Positions 19,369 through 29,260 of a stretch of 34,845 nt of DNA are shown here, in pieces. This DNA is from Planctomycetota bacterium (GTDB lineage: Bacteria; Planctomycetota; Planctomycetia; Gemmatales; Gemmataceae): positions 5,109 to 39,953 of the forward strand of contig JAPLNF010000296.1 of the NCBI GenBank assembly GCA_026692965.1, in the 5' to 3' direction. Position 1 is the stretch's first letter; each line of letters opens with the position of its first letter. Below the pieces are notes generated by a model. The model searched no databases. It saw only the letters and a list, made by a program, of their open reading frames with translations, and was not told the DNA's origin. Both the position numbers and the translations under genes were made by a program.

Positions 19369-20359
19369 TAAAAAAATTGATAGCAGTACGGTTCTTATTA
19401 CTGGGATTACCGGATTTGCTGGTTCGTATCTTGCAGAACATCTTCATGGGTTCGCTAGGGAAATCCATGGGATAAGCAGGTCCGGAAAGTGGCCTAAAAC
19501 TTGCCCTGCAAATCTTCATAATATCCCACTACATACCAGCAATTTTCAAGACTCAGCCCAATTAGCTTTACTTTTAAAAACAATCAATCCAACACACATC
19601 TACCACCTAGCTGGATTTGCCCAAACAGGAAAATCTTTTGTAAATCAACATGATGCGTGGTTGGGTAATCTTAACGCCCCACAAACTCTTTATGATGCCA
19701 TCAAAAAATCAGGCATTAACGCAAAAGTTCTTTTCGCTGGGTCCGGTTTAATTTATGGATCTGCTAGATACGACAAAGAAATTAAAACCGAATCTTCAGA
19801 GTTAATGCCCCAAAGTCCCTATGCATCTAGCAAAGCTGCGGCCGACCTTTTGAGTTATCAAGTTTGGGTAAACGACAAGATAGAAATAATTCGTGCACGG
19901 CCTTTTAATCACATCGGGCCCAGGCAATCAATTGATTTTGCAATGGCGAGTTTTTCCAAACAAATTGCTGAAGTAGAACTCTTAGGAAAAAAGCCTGTCA
20001 TTAAAACAGGCTCACTATCTGCTTTCAGAGATCTCACCGATGTACGGGACACGGTAAGAGCTTATGCAAGCCTAATGGAGCATGGAAAACCCGGCGAAGC
20101 TTATAACATCGGGTCTGGTAAAAACACTCGTATTTCTGACGCTTTAAAAATGCTCGTTTCTTTTTCAAATAAGCCCAACTTAATAATTGAGGAAGAACCT
20201 TCCCCTTCCACTCAAGATTTTGAATTGCTTGTCGGCATTGATAAACTTAACAAAACTATTTCATGGGAACCGGCCTTTTCTCTTGAAAAAACTCTTACTG
20301 ACACTTTGAACTATTGGCGTCAGGTTATTGCCGCTCAATTGCAAAACCCTAAGGAATAA
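19355..20359 (+). CDS. NAD-dependent epimerase/dehydratase (GDP-mannose 4,6-dehydratase / GDP-6-deoxymannose reductase-like)
   Basis: '[18 protein letters not shown]', '[16 protein letters not shown]', '[16 protein letters not shown]', '[15 protein letters not shown]'; ATG 19355 overlaps the preceding gene by 14 bp. Confidence 0.87.
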   Translation: MGTDNKKIDSSTVLITGITGFAGSYLAEHLHGFAREIHGISRSGKWPKTCPANLHNIPLHTSNFQDSAQLALLLKTINPTHIYHLAGFAQTGKSFVNQHDAWLGNLNAPQTLYDAIKKSGINAKVLFAGSGLIYGSARYDKEIKTESSELMPQSPYASSKAAADLLSYQVWVNDKIEIIRARPFNHIGPRQSIDFAMASFSKQIAEVELLGKKPVIKTGSLSAFRDLTDVRDTVRAYASLMEHGKPGEAYNIGSGKNTRISDALKMLVSFSNKPNLIIEEEPSPSTQDFELLVGIDKLNKTISWEPAFSLEKTLTDTLNYWRQVIAAQLQNPKE

Positions 20360-20361
20360 AA

Positions 20362-21681
20362 ATGAAAATTGCTGTAGTTGGAACAGGTTATGTTGGCTTG
20401 GTTACTGGTACTTGTTTTGCAGATAGCGGGAATGAAGTAATATGCATCGACAAAGATGAAGCAAAAATTGCGGTCTTAGAGAAAGGGAAGATTCCAATCT
20501 ATGAGCCTGGCTTATTGGAAATGGTGCATCGTAATTCCCGAGACGGCCGACTTGTATTCACAACGGATTTACAAAAAGGCGTCCAAGCAAGTGATTTGGT
20601 ATTCATTGCTGTGGGCACGCCACAAAGTGAAACAGGAGCTGCTGATCTCTCCACTGTTTTTGCTGTTGCTAAATCTATCGCACTTGCTGCAAACAAAACC
20701 AAAATTGTAATCATAAAAAGCACAGTTCCTGTAGGTACCAATAAAAAAGTTCAAGACATTGTAAATGCGAACAGCAAATTCCCAATCCACATTTGCAGCA
20801 ATCCTGAATTCCTTAAGGAAGGGGCTGCAATCGAAGATTGCACCAAACCAGACAGGGTCGTCATAGGAATTCGCTCTCCAGAACTGTCCGAAATTTTCAA
20901 AGAATTATATGCTCCTTTTTTAAGGACAGAACGCCCTTTATTAATCATGTCGCCTGAAAGCGCTGAAATGACAAAGTATGCAGCCAATGCGATGCTTGCT
21001 ACCAAAATCAGTTTTATCAATGAGATGTCAAATATCTGCGAAAAGATGGGCGGGGATATTAATGATGTCCGCAGAGGGATCGGGCATGACATTAGAATTG
21101 GATTTCAATTTCTGTTTCCGGGAGCGGGATATGGCGGCAGTTGTTTTCCCAAAGATATTCGTGCGTTGATACACATGGCAAATGAAATCGGAATTGCCCC
21201 CACCATGCTTGCTGCAATTGATGTGGTTAATGAACTTCAGAAGGAGCTTCTTTTTTCCAAAATCCATGATCATTTCAAAGGAAACATCAAGGGTTTAACT
21301 TTTGGAATCTGGGGATTGGCTTTTAAACCACGAACAGATGATATCCGGGAAGCCCCTGCATTGGTGCTTATCGACGCCCTTCTTAATGCGGGCGCTAAGG
21401 TTCAAGTTCATGATCCGGAAGCAATGCCTAATGTTAAAGCGATTTACGGAGATAAAATTTCATACTGCAGTAAACCCTACGATGCCCTTCAGGGCGCAAA
21501 CGCACTGGCTATCGTTACAGAATGGCAGGAGTTTCGAAATCCAAACTTCCAATTCATGGCAGGAATGCTTAAAGAAAATGTCATTTTTGATGGACGAAAT
21601 CTATACGAACCTAAAGTTCTTTCCTCTGTTGGTTTCACTTATTATTCAATCGGAAGAAAAACTGCCTTCCCAAATTCTTGA
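20362..21681 (+). CDS. ugd: UDP-glucose 6-dehydrogenase
   Basis: '[36 protein letters not shown]', '[13 protein letters not shown]', '[14 protein letters not shown]', '[16 protein letters not shown]'. Confidence 0.95.
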   Translation: MKIAVVGTGYVGLVTGTCFADSGNEVICIDKDEAKIAVLEKGKIPIYEPGLLEMVHRNSRDGRLVFTTDLQKGVQASDLVFIAVGTPQSETGAADLSTVFAVAKSIALAANKTKIVIIKSTVPVGTNKKVQDIVNANSKFPIHICSNPEFLKEGAAIEDCTKPDRVVIGIRSPELSEIFKELYAPFLRTERPLLIMSPESAEMTKYAANAMLATKISFINEMSNICEKMGGDINDVRRGIGHDIRIGFQFLFPGAGYGGSCFPKDIRALIHMANEIGIAPTMLAAIDVVNELQKELLFSKIHDHFKGNIKGLTFGIWGLAFKPRTDDIREAPALVLIDALLNAGAKVQVHDPEAMPNVKAIYGDKISYCSKPYDALQGANALAIVTEWQEFRNPNFQFMAGMLKENVIFDGRNLYEPKVLSSVGFTYYSIGRKTAFPNS

Positions 21682-21722
21682 CTCATGATCCCCAAGATAA
21701 AAATCTTTACAATGGGACTATC

Positions 21723-23060
21723 ATGAATTACATGGAAAACAAAAACACCCCAACCCCTTGGGATCTGGATGCAGAAGCCATCGTTGTAAAAATTCGATGG
21801 TTTGGCGTTTTAATAGGCTATTTTCTTGTTAATGCAACAGATATGAGCGGCGACCGCAGGGGTTTATTAAACCTAATCCTTGCGATCGGGGTTGGGTACA
21901 CACTTTTAGACACGTACTTTAGTTGGAAAAAAAAAGTTTTCCTAGCCGATTACCCTTTGTTTATCGCAGCTATGGAATCGCTTTTCATCGGCCTACTTTG
22001 CTATTATGAAGAAGGCCTTTCCAGCACTTTTCGTTATTATTATTTCCTTTCAATCTTATGTTGCGCATTGCGATACTCTTGGATTGTGACTGCGCTTTGC
22101 TTTACTTTTCATTGCATCAGTTATACTACCTTAGTTTTTCTTTTGAATGATAATTCACAAAGTAAACTTTTCATCTCACTAACCATGATTGTCATGGGTT
22201 GGCTTGCATGGGCATCAACATCATTAACTTCGCTTCTAAGAAGAACCAGTTCCTCTTTGGAAATTTTAAATCAGGAGTTATTAAAAAACCAATCCGAGCT
22301 TGAAGCAAGAATTGCAGAAAGATCAAAGCAGTTACAAGAAGCACAAGCGCAAGTATTACAGCAAGAAAAAATGGCAGCGTTTGGACTATTAGCAGCAGGA
22401 ATCGCCCATGAGGTTGGCAACCCACTCACCTCTATTTCCTCTATGGTGCAAATCCTTCAAAAAAAAGAACTCGATGATTACACAAGAGAAAAACTTGACC
22501 TAATGAGTGGCCAATTAATAAGGATTCGAGATACTCTTCGAGAAGTAATGGATTTTTCTAGGCCAGCTAATCTCGAACGAAAAAAAATCAAGCCCCTGCC
22601 TGTCATTGAAGAAGCAATGAATATTGCAAAATATTACAAAAGGACCAGAGGTAAGGTTATTTTGATTCCTGTCCCTCAAAACCTACCAACCATCAACGGA
22701 ATTCATGATCAATTGGTACAGGTAATTCTCAATCTTATTTTAAACGCCATTGATGCTGCGGGCACAGGGGGTATTATTGAGGTTGGAATAGTAGTCGAAG
22801 GTGACTCCATTTGTTTCCAGGTAAGCGATAACGGCCCAGGAGTCGCAGAAACTGATGTTAAAAAACTGTTTCTTCCTTTTTTCACTACTAAAAAACATGG
22901 GACCGGGCTTGGTCTTTTTGTGTCACAAAAAATAATCGAGGAACACCAGGGAATGATTCGCTATTACCAAAAACCCGAAGGTGGATCACTTTTTAGCGCA
23001 ACTATTCCTTCAACTAATTTTGCACTTTCAATCGAACCAAACAAGGTGCCCCATGACTGA
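21723..23060 (+). CDS. NtrB-type sensor histidine kinase with multi-TM N-terminus
   Basis: H-box 'AAGIAHEVGNPLTSISSMVQIL', N-box 'QVILNLILNAIDAAG', 'DNGPGV', 'FLPFFTTKKHGTGLGLFVSQKIIEEHQG'; several hydrophobic N-terminal segments; ORF opens at 21678, ATG 21723 preferred. Confidence 0.92.
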   Translation: MNYMENKNTPTPWDLDAEAIVVKIRWFGVLIGYFLVNATDMSGDRRGLLNLILAIGVGYTLLDTYFSWKKKVFLADYPLFIAAMESLFIGLLCYYEEGLSSTFRYYYFLSILCCALRYSWIVTALCFTFHCISYTTLVFLLNDNSQSKLFISLTMIVMGWLAWASTSLTSLLRRTSSSLEILNQELLKNQSELEARIAERSKQLQEAQAQVLQQEKMAAFGLLAAGIAHEVGNPLTSISSMVQILQKKELDDYTREKLDLMSGQLIRIRDTLREVMDFSRPANLERKKIKPLPVIEEAMNIAKYYKRTRGKVILIPVPQNLPTINGIHDQLVQVILNLILNAIDAAGTGGIIEVGIVVEGDSICFQVSDNGPGVAETDVKKLFLPFFTTKKHGTGLGLFVSQKIIEEHQGMIRYYQKPEGGSLFSATIPSTNFALSIEPNKVPHD

Positions 23061-24480
23061 ATTAAAAAAGAATCTATCCAGTCTAAAAGACTCACTCCCA
23101 AACATTCTTGTCATTGATGATGAGCCATTGATCCGCGAAACTCTTACAGAATTCCTTAATCAAGAGGGATTTAAAGTGATTTGCGCAAGTAGTGGCGAAG
23201 AAGGTATCAAGTTAGCAACAAGCACAAGATTTGAATTATGCCTTTGTGATCTGCAACTACCTGGGATGGATGGCATCGCATTTTTACAGGAACTTCAACG
23301 AATTAGCCCTGAAGTATTTGTAGTGATGATCACTGCGTATGCCACTGTTGAAAATGCAGTTGAAGCATTCAAGCGTGGTGCGCAAGATTATCTTATCAAA
23401 CCTGTTATCCTTGCAGAGTTATCAGAAAAAATAAAAAGATTGCTCGAACAAAAAAGGCTGGCACTTGAAAACCAATGGTTGAGAAAAGAACTCAACCGCA
23501 TCTACCCTGAAACCAAACTCATTGGTAAAAGTCAGGCAATGCGCCAAACAATTGAATTGGCAAACAAAGTTGCGCCAACAAGATCGACGGTATTATTAAC
23601 AGGAGAAAGTGGCACGGGCAAGGAATTACTGGCACGGGTAATCCATGATGGAGCAAACCCAGCCTCAACCAATTTAAAAGATTCTCCGAGCAGATTTTTG
23701 GCAATGAATTGCGCTGCCATACCACACGATTTACTGGAAAATCAATTGTTTGGTCATAAAAAAGGAGCGTTTACTGGTGCAGATAAAGATCAAAACGGTG
23801 TCTTTATGCATGCTGGCAAAGGCACCGTTTTCTTGGATGAGATTGCTGAACTTCCCCTTGCAACCCAGGCTAAACTTTTACGCGCAATTGAATTAAAAGA
23901 AATACTTCCTGTCGGTGCCAACGAACCCATCACCGTGGAAGCGAGGATTCTCGCTGCTACCAATAAAGATTTGCAAAAAGAAGTGGAATCTGGGCGGTTT
24001 CGTGAAGATTTGTATTATCGCTTAAATGTTGTAGCAATCACAATTCCGCCACTTCGAAACCGAATGGAAGATATCCCGGAACTTGTAGAGTATCTTTTGG
24101 ATAAACACGCAAAAGCAATGGGCAAAAGATTCACTGGGGTGAATCATGAAGCAATGCAAATATTAATGGCGTGCCCTTGGAAAGGAAATGTACGCGAACT
24201 TGAAAATGTATTACAACGAGCGGTCATCCTTTCTGATGGGCCCTTAATTACACCTACAGACCTACCACCTGGCTTGGCCCCGGCAATAGGGGAATTCGTT
24301 TTAATCGATGGATTGGATGAAGCCGTAAAAAGGTTTGAAAAAACACATATTGAGTTAATACTAAATCAAAACAGCGACAAGCGAGAAGCAGCTAAAAAAC
24401 TAAAAATAGCACTCAGTTCGCTTTATCGAAGAATGACTGAATTAGGAATTGCAACCGGATTGACCATACCATTCGCGTGA
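23053..24480 (+). CDS. NtrC-family sigma-54-dependent response regulator
   Basis: REC domain 'NILVIDDEPLIRETL...LCLCDLQLPGMDG', AAA+ 'LLTGESGTGKELLARVIH', 'GAFTGAD' sigma-54 contact loop, 'LDEIAELPLATQAKLLRAIE', C-terminal Fis-type HTH; 8-bp overlap with the kinase gene. Confidence 0.95.
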   Translation: MTELKKNLSSLKDSLPNILVIDDEPLIRETLTEFLNQEGFKVICASSGEEGIKLATSTRFELCLCDLQLPGMDGIAFLQELQRISPEVFVVMITAYATVENAVEAFKRGAQDYLIKPVILAELSEKIKRLLEQKRLALENQWLRKELNRIYPETKLIGKSQAMRQTIELANKVAPTRSTVLLTGESGTGKELLARVIHDGANPASTNLKDSPSRFLAMNCAAIPHDLLENQLFGHKKGAFTGADKDQNGVFMHAGKGTVFLDEIAELPLATQAKLLRAIELKEILPVGANEPITVEARILAATNKDLQKEVESGRFREDLYYRLNVVAITIPPLRNRMEDIPELVEYLLDKHAKAMGKRFTGVNHEAMQILMACPWKGNVRELENVLQRAVILSDGPLITPTDLPPGLAPAIGEFVLIDGLDEAVKRFEKTHIELILNQNSDKREAAKKLKIALSSLYRRMTELGIATGLTIPFA

Positions 24481-25284
24481 GATCCAATAGAGTATCGACT
24501 TCATCTCAAAAGGTTTGATCGTAGGGCATAAAGAAGCAATTTTAGCAGCAGTACCAGCGAGGTGGGCGGTGGCCCAAGATGTTTCAAGATCTGAACCAAT
24601 TGGCGCAAGGTCTGCGTAGCCATGCCCTAAAAATTCGAGCCCTGCTTGAGGAAAATATTTAAACTTTAGCATTCCATCCAACAACTTCTTGTTGACCGAA
24701 AAAAGTGAGGATTCAAACACCGCAGGAAAACTGCGGGTCAATGGATGATCGTTATTCCCTGCAGCAAAAACAAGAACATCATTCCGATAGGCGTCTTCAA
24801 GCGCATTTAAAAACTGCAATCTACGCCAAGGTTGCTGCAGCCTTTCTTCGGGCAATCCAAGCGAAAGATTGATAACCTTGCATTTCCAATCATGGATTGC
24901 AACATGAATTGCATGAAGCAGCAAATCAAGTTCGGTAAAGGATCGAAACTCAAAAACATTTGCAGAATATAATTGTGCCTGGGGCGCATGGTTTAAAAGA
25001 ATATCTGCAACCACTGTTCCATGAGGCAGAACCGGGGGCGCGATGGAAGAATAATCAATTACTCCATTGGGTTTAAACAATGCATTTGTGATGGGTTTAA
25101 ATTTAACACCCTTGCCATCAAATTTTCTTTGCAACTTCGCTACATTTACTCCGGTATCAATCAAAGCAATATTTACACCACTCCCATCCGCAAGTGGATT
25201 ACCAAGCAATCCATCTCGAAAGCCGAGTTTAATCAGATCCTGCAAGGCTTTAAAAAAATCAAAGGAAGGTTGCCCCTCAGTCAC
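24442..25284 (-). CDS. S8-family (subtilisin-like) serine protease, compact, no signal peptide
   Basis: Catalytic-motif candidates 'NIALIDTGVN' (Asp), 'LPHGTVVADILL' (His), 'VFAAGNND' (oxyanion Asn), 'TSWATAHLAGTAA' (Ser); GTG start at 25284. Confidence 0.88.
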   Translation of the reverse strand: MTEGQPSFDFFKALQDLIKLGFRDGLLGNPLADGSGVNIALIDTGVNVAKLQRKFDGKGVKFKPITNALFKPNGVIDYSSIAPPVLPHGTVVADILLNHAPQAQLYSANVFEFRSFTELDLLLHAIHVAIHDWKCKVINLSLGLPEERLQQPWRRLQFLNALEDAYRNDVLVFAAGNNDHPLTRSFPAVFESSLFSVNKKLLDGMLKFKYFPQAGLEFLGHGYADLAPIGSDLETSWATAHLAGTAAKIASLCPTIKPFEMKSILYWISREWYGQSGCNS

Positions 25285-26474
25285 TTGGAAGCCTCCCCAA
25301 AAGATGCAAGGAGCATTTTTTCAACAGTTTTCAAGAGTTCAGTACTGGAAATTAGAGCACTTTTTCCAAAGCGATTCTGCAATGCCCGGACTTGATTTAA
25401 AAACTCGATTTCTTCAGGAGGGATACCCGTTTCAGCAATTGCATTATTGATATTATCCCCTAGGCTTTGACTACTAATTTCCAAGGGGCTCAACGAGTCT
25501 GAAAGTTTTAACGCTTTTTCCATAATAAGAAGAAGATGGGTTCTCGCCTTATCGTGACCCATTGATTTAGCAAGTAATTCGGCGTAAATACCAGTCAATT
25601 TTTCCCACTTAATTAGGGCAGATTCTTGCGGATCGACAAATTCAAGAATAGCGATTAATTGGGAATCATAAACGAGAGGTAGGAACAAAGCGGTTTGAGC
25701 ATTAGCTTCAAAGGGATGAATAACAAATAACTCTTGATTCCCATTTTTAGAGAGATCAACCCGAAGTGGAATAGTGGAATTTTGATTGCAAACCGCAGAA
25801 GCTAGGCTGGAACTAAAATCCACATTGGAAGAAACAAAACTTTCCCCATCGTAGGTAATCACGGGGCAACCATTATTGGGAATAAAGCCGCCCGCATTGA
25901 TTTGATACACCGAGGCATTCTTCATGGGGAAAAATTCAAATGCTGTTTGAATTATTTTATTACAAGTAGCATCTAGGGTGTTTTCATTTTTAAAAGCACT
26001 GTTGGCGTCAAGCAATTCTAGAGAGCGAGCGACCATATCCTTAAAAGATTCAAGTTTCTTTTGAAATACTCTTTGGTTTTTTAGGGGTCGAAGTTTTTGC
26101 AATTGCTTCAAGACTGCATCAAGAAATTTTTCCCGAGTCAGATCCTGACTTTTATCAAGATAATCTCGCACACCTATTCGCATTGCATGTAGAGGGGTAG
26201 CCTGATTGGCATATCCGGTGACAAGAATCGCAACAATATCGGGTTGAAAAACAAAAAGGTCTTCAAGTAAATCAAGGCCGTTCAACCCTGTACCTAAATT
26301 CCAGTCAAGGATTGCGAGATCAACTTGAAATTCTGCTGCAATTTTAAGTGCTGTTTCTGCATCTCTGGCTCGATGAATATTGATATCAAACCCTGAGGAT
26401 TGCAACCATTCTACAAAAGTCTGCAAAACGCCCGGCTCGTCTTCCACTAGCAAAATATTATCGTTGTTTTTCAT
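25281..26474 (-). CDS. response regulator (REC) with GAF-like sensory domain, no recognised DNA-binding output
   Basis: 'NILLVEDEPGVLQTFVEWL...LAILDWNLGTGLNGLDLLE...VTGYANQATPLHAMRIGVRDYLDKS'; GAF-like centre 'TALFLPLVYDSQLIAILEFVDPQESALIKWEKLTGIYAELLAKSM'. Confidence 0.85.
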   Translation of the reverse strand: MKNNDNILLVEDEPGVLQTFVEWLQSSGFDINIHRARDAETALKIAAEFQVDLAILDWNLGTGLNGLDLLEDLFVFQPDIVAILVTGYANQATPLHAMRIGVRDYLDKSQDLTREKFLDAVLKQLQKLRPLKNQRVFQKKLESFKDMVARSLELLDANSAFKNENTLDATCNKIIQTAFEFFPMKNASVYQINAGGFIPNNGCPVITYDGESFVSSNVDFSSSLASAVCNQNSTIPLRVDLSKNGNQELFVIHPFEANAQTALFLPLVYDSQLIAILEFVDPQESALIKWEKLTGIYAELLAKSMGHDKARTHLLLIMEKALKLSDSLSPLEISSQSLGDNINNAIAETGIPPEEIEFLNQVRALQNRFGKSALISSTELLKTVEKMLLASFGEASK

Positions 26475-26653
26475 ATTGCTATCGATCTTTAAGAACCATA
26501 GATGTAAAACCTACCGCCTCCTAATTTACCCTAACCGACAAAGATTAAAATCTATTTATTATTTTGAGCAGAGAGATGTGAGGTTATGGTTAATTTTCGC
26601 AAGTTTAGCTTGACTGGCTCAAATACGCCTTTATAAGTAGTTTATTAATTTCC

Positions 26654-27136
26654 ATGGATGGAACTCTTGTCATGGCAGATAATTTTAACTCTCCCTCGTT
26701 GTTGCAAGCGGCATCTATTCCGTGTTTTGAAGGTAATGTTTGCCTTGTAACCTCAAAAAGTGGTAAAAAGTGGGTAATTCCCAAAGGCTCGATATCCAAA
26801 GGAAAAACAGCAGCAGAAACTGCCCTTCTGGAAGCTTGGGAAGAAGCTGGGTTAACGGGTAAATTAAACAATAACCCTCTGGGGTCCTATCGCTACTCAA
26901 AATCCGGGCTCTCCTATCTTGTTACGGTTTTTTTAATGCATGTTTCTAGTGTTGCAGAAGTTTATCCTGAACACCGACAAAGATTACGAAAATGGGTCTC
27001 AATTTCAGAAGCCAACGCACTTGTTCAGGAAAAAGACCTATTGGACCTCCTTCAATCGTTACCTTTGGACTTTGCATTACAAGATAAAAGCAATTCTAAG
27101 GCAGAAACGTCGCTTGGAGAGGTAATTTCCAGATAA
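26654..27136 (+). CDS. NUDIX hydrolase
   Basis: Nudix box 'KGSISKGKTAAETALLEAWEEAGL' and 'WVIPKGS'. Confidence 0.9.
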   Translation: MDGTLVMADNFNSPSLLQAASIPCFEGNVCLVTSKSGKKWVIPKGSISKGKTAAETALLEAWEEAGLTGKLNNNPLGSYRYSKSGLSYLVTVFLMHVSSVAEVYPEHRQRLRKWVSISEANALVQEKDLLDLLQSLPLDFALQDKSNSKAETSLGEVISR

Positions 27137-27181
27137 CCACCTATAATGTTCTAAGGTGAGATATTAACCCTTAAAACATCA

Positions 27182-29257
27182 ATGGTGCGGATTTTAATGC
27201 AAGACAGCACTAAGACAAAAAAAAACCGATTCGAACTACCTTTATCTGCGGATAATAGTGCCCCCTTATGCCCCACTACCTTTGAAGAAATGAAGGCCCG
27301 GGGTTGGTCTGAAGTGGATATCGTTTTTGTAACGGGCGATGCCTACATTGACCATCCTAGCTTCGCAATGGCTATTCTTGCACGCAGTTTAGAATATGCA
27401 GGATTCAAAGTTGCAATGCTCAGTCAACCCGATTGGAAAACAGTCGAACCTTGGCGTCAATTTGGCAGACCGAAATTATTCTTTGCGATCAGTGCGGGCA
27501 ATCTTGATTCTCTAATCAACCACTACACCGCAAATAAAAAAGTCCGTAATGATGATGCTTATTCCCCAGGTGGAAATATTGGGCTCCGACCCGACCGCGC
27601 AACTCTACCTTATTGCCATCGCGCTCGAGAAGCCTTCCCCGGCGTACCAGTTATCGCAGGTGGGGTTGAAGCCTCTTTACGAAGATTGGCTCATTATGAC
27701 TACTGGAGCGATACCGTACGAAAATCCATTCTCTTAGATTGCAAAGCCGACATCGTCGCTTATGGAATGGGCGAAAACACAATTGTCGAGATGGCCCAAC
27801 GGTTGGCAGCAGGCGAAAGTGTTCAACAATTACGGGATATGCGTGGGATTGCATTCGCACTGGGTGCAAAAGAAACTCCACCCGTAGGGCAAGAGCATTT
27901 GATCGCAGAAAAGTTTTTAATCAAAGACGAAAATGGTATCAAAGCAACAGTTGGCTTTGAAGTCCTACCAACTTTTGAAATGGTTAAGACGGACAAGCTT
28001 GCTTTTGTACAAGCGACAAAAACCATCCATCTAAATACCAACCCGTTTAACGCTAAAACCCTGATCCAGTACCACGATAATCAGGCAATCGTTGCAACGC
28101 CTCCTGCATTTCCAATTTCAACAGCCGAGATGGATCGGATATACGGATTTGCTTACACTCGAAAAGCACACCCAAGTTATAAAGAAAAAATCCCAGCACA
28201 TGAAATGATCAAAGATTCTGTAACCATCATGCGAGGTTGCTTTGGGGGTTGCACTTTTTGTTCTATCACCGCACATCAAGGGCGAATAATTCAGTCTAGG
28301 TCTGAGGAATCGGTACTCCAAGAACTGGGAAAAATGGGCAAAGATGAGTCCTTTAACGGAATAGTAAGCGACATTGGTGGCCCTACTGCAAACATGTACA
28401 AAATGCGTTGCACCCGCCCTGAAGTGGAAGCGAAATGCAAAAGGCTATCGTGTGTACATCCAACGATTTGTAAATTACTGGGAACGGACCACGGGCCGAT
28501 CATCAAGCTGATGCAAAAGGCACGGGAAATACCAGGCATCCGAAAGGTACTGGTTGCCAGCGGTATTCGCATGGATTTAGCACAACTTTCTCCAGAATAC
28601 TTGGAAGAGTTAACAGCTCATCATGTGGGGGGGCATTTAAAAGTTGCACCGGAAGCCGCGGACGAGAATGTTTTAAAGCTGATGAAAAAGCCCGCACACG
28701 ACAACTTCAAAACCTTTTCCGATGGTTTCAAAAAAGCTTCACAAAAAGCGGGCAAGCCCAAACAATATCTCGTCCCTTATTACATCGCCAGCCATCCAGG
28801 GTCTGATTTACATTCCATGATCGCACTTGCCCTATTTTTAAAACGCAATGGCTACAAACCAGATCAGGTACAGGATTTCATCCCTGCTCCTTTCGATATT
28901 GCTACTTGCATGTACTACACAGGTATCGACCCAATGACAGGCGAGCAAGTGTACATAGCAAAAAACATTCGTGATCGAAAAATGCAAAGGGCTTTGCTGC
29001 AGTTTTTCAAACCGGAAAACTACTTCGAAGTAAGAAAAGCCCTTGAAGCTGCGGGCAGAACAGATTTGATAGGAAATTCTTGTGATGCCCTGATCCCTGC
29101 AAATCCTCCAAAAGAAGCGTTTGAATCCCGAATCGCCAAAGCAAATAACACCCTTGAGGGTGAGTACTATCATGCCCCCGCAAACAATCCTGCAAACAAA
29201 CAAAACAAAGGTTACCGCCCAGGTAGAGCATCAGTAAAGAAAAGACGAGAGAGCTAG
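27182..29257 (+). CDS. YgiQ-family (UPF0313) radical SAM protein
   Basis: 'MRGCFGGCTFCSITAHQGR' CxxxCxxC, 'VFVTGDAYIDHPSFAMAILARSLEYAGFKVAML', 'LKVAPEAADENVLKLMKKP', 'VQDFIPAPFDIATCMYYTGIDP'. Confidence 0.94.
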   Translation: MVRILMQDSTKTKKNRFELPLSADNSAPLCPTTFEEMKARGWSEVDIVFVTGDAYIDHPSFAMAILARSLEYAGFKVAMLSQPDWKTVEPWRQFGRPKLFFAISAGNLDSLINHYTANKKVRNDDAYSPGGNIGLRPDRATLPYCHRAREAFPGVPVIAGGVEASLRRLAHYDYWSDTVRKSILLDCKADIVAYGMGENTIVEMAQRLAAGESVQQLRDMRGIAFALGAKETPPVGQEHLIAEKFLIKDENGIKATVGFEVLPTFEMVKTDKLAFVQATKTIHLNTNPFNAKTLIQYHDNQAIVATPPAFPISTAEMDRIYGFAYTRKAHPSYKEKIPAHEMIKDSVTIMRGCFGGCTFCSITAHQGRIIQSRSEESVLQELGKMGKDESFNGIVSDIGGPTANMYKMRCTRPEVEAKCKRLSCVHPTICKLLGTDHGPIIKLMQKAREIPGIRKVLVASGIRMDLAQLSPEYLEELTAHHVGGHLKVAPEAADENVLKLMKKPAHDNFKTFSDGFKKASQKAGKPKQYLVPYYIASHPGSDLHSMIALALFLKRNGYKPDQVQDFIPAPFDIATCMYYTGIDPMTGEQVYIAKNIRDRKMQRALLQFFKPENYFEVRKALEAAGRTDLIGNSCDALIPANPPKEAFESRIAKANNTLEGEYYHAPANNPANKQNKGYRPGRASVKKRRES

Positions 29258-29260
29258 ATA

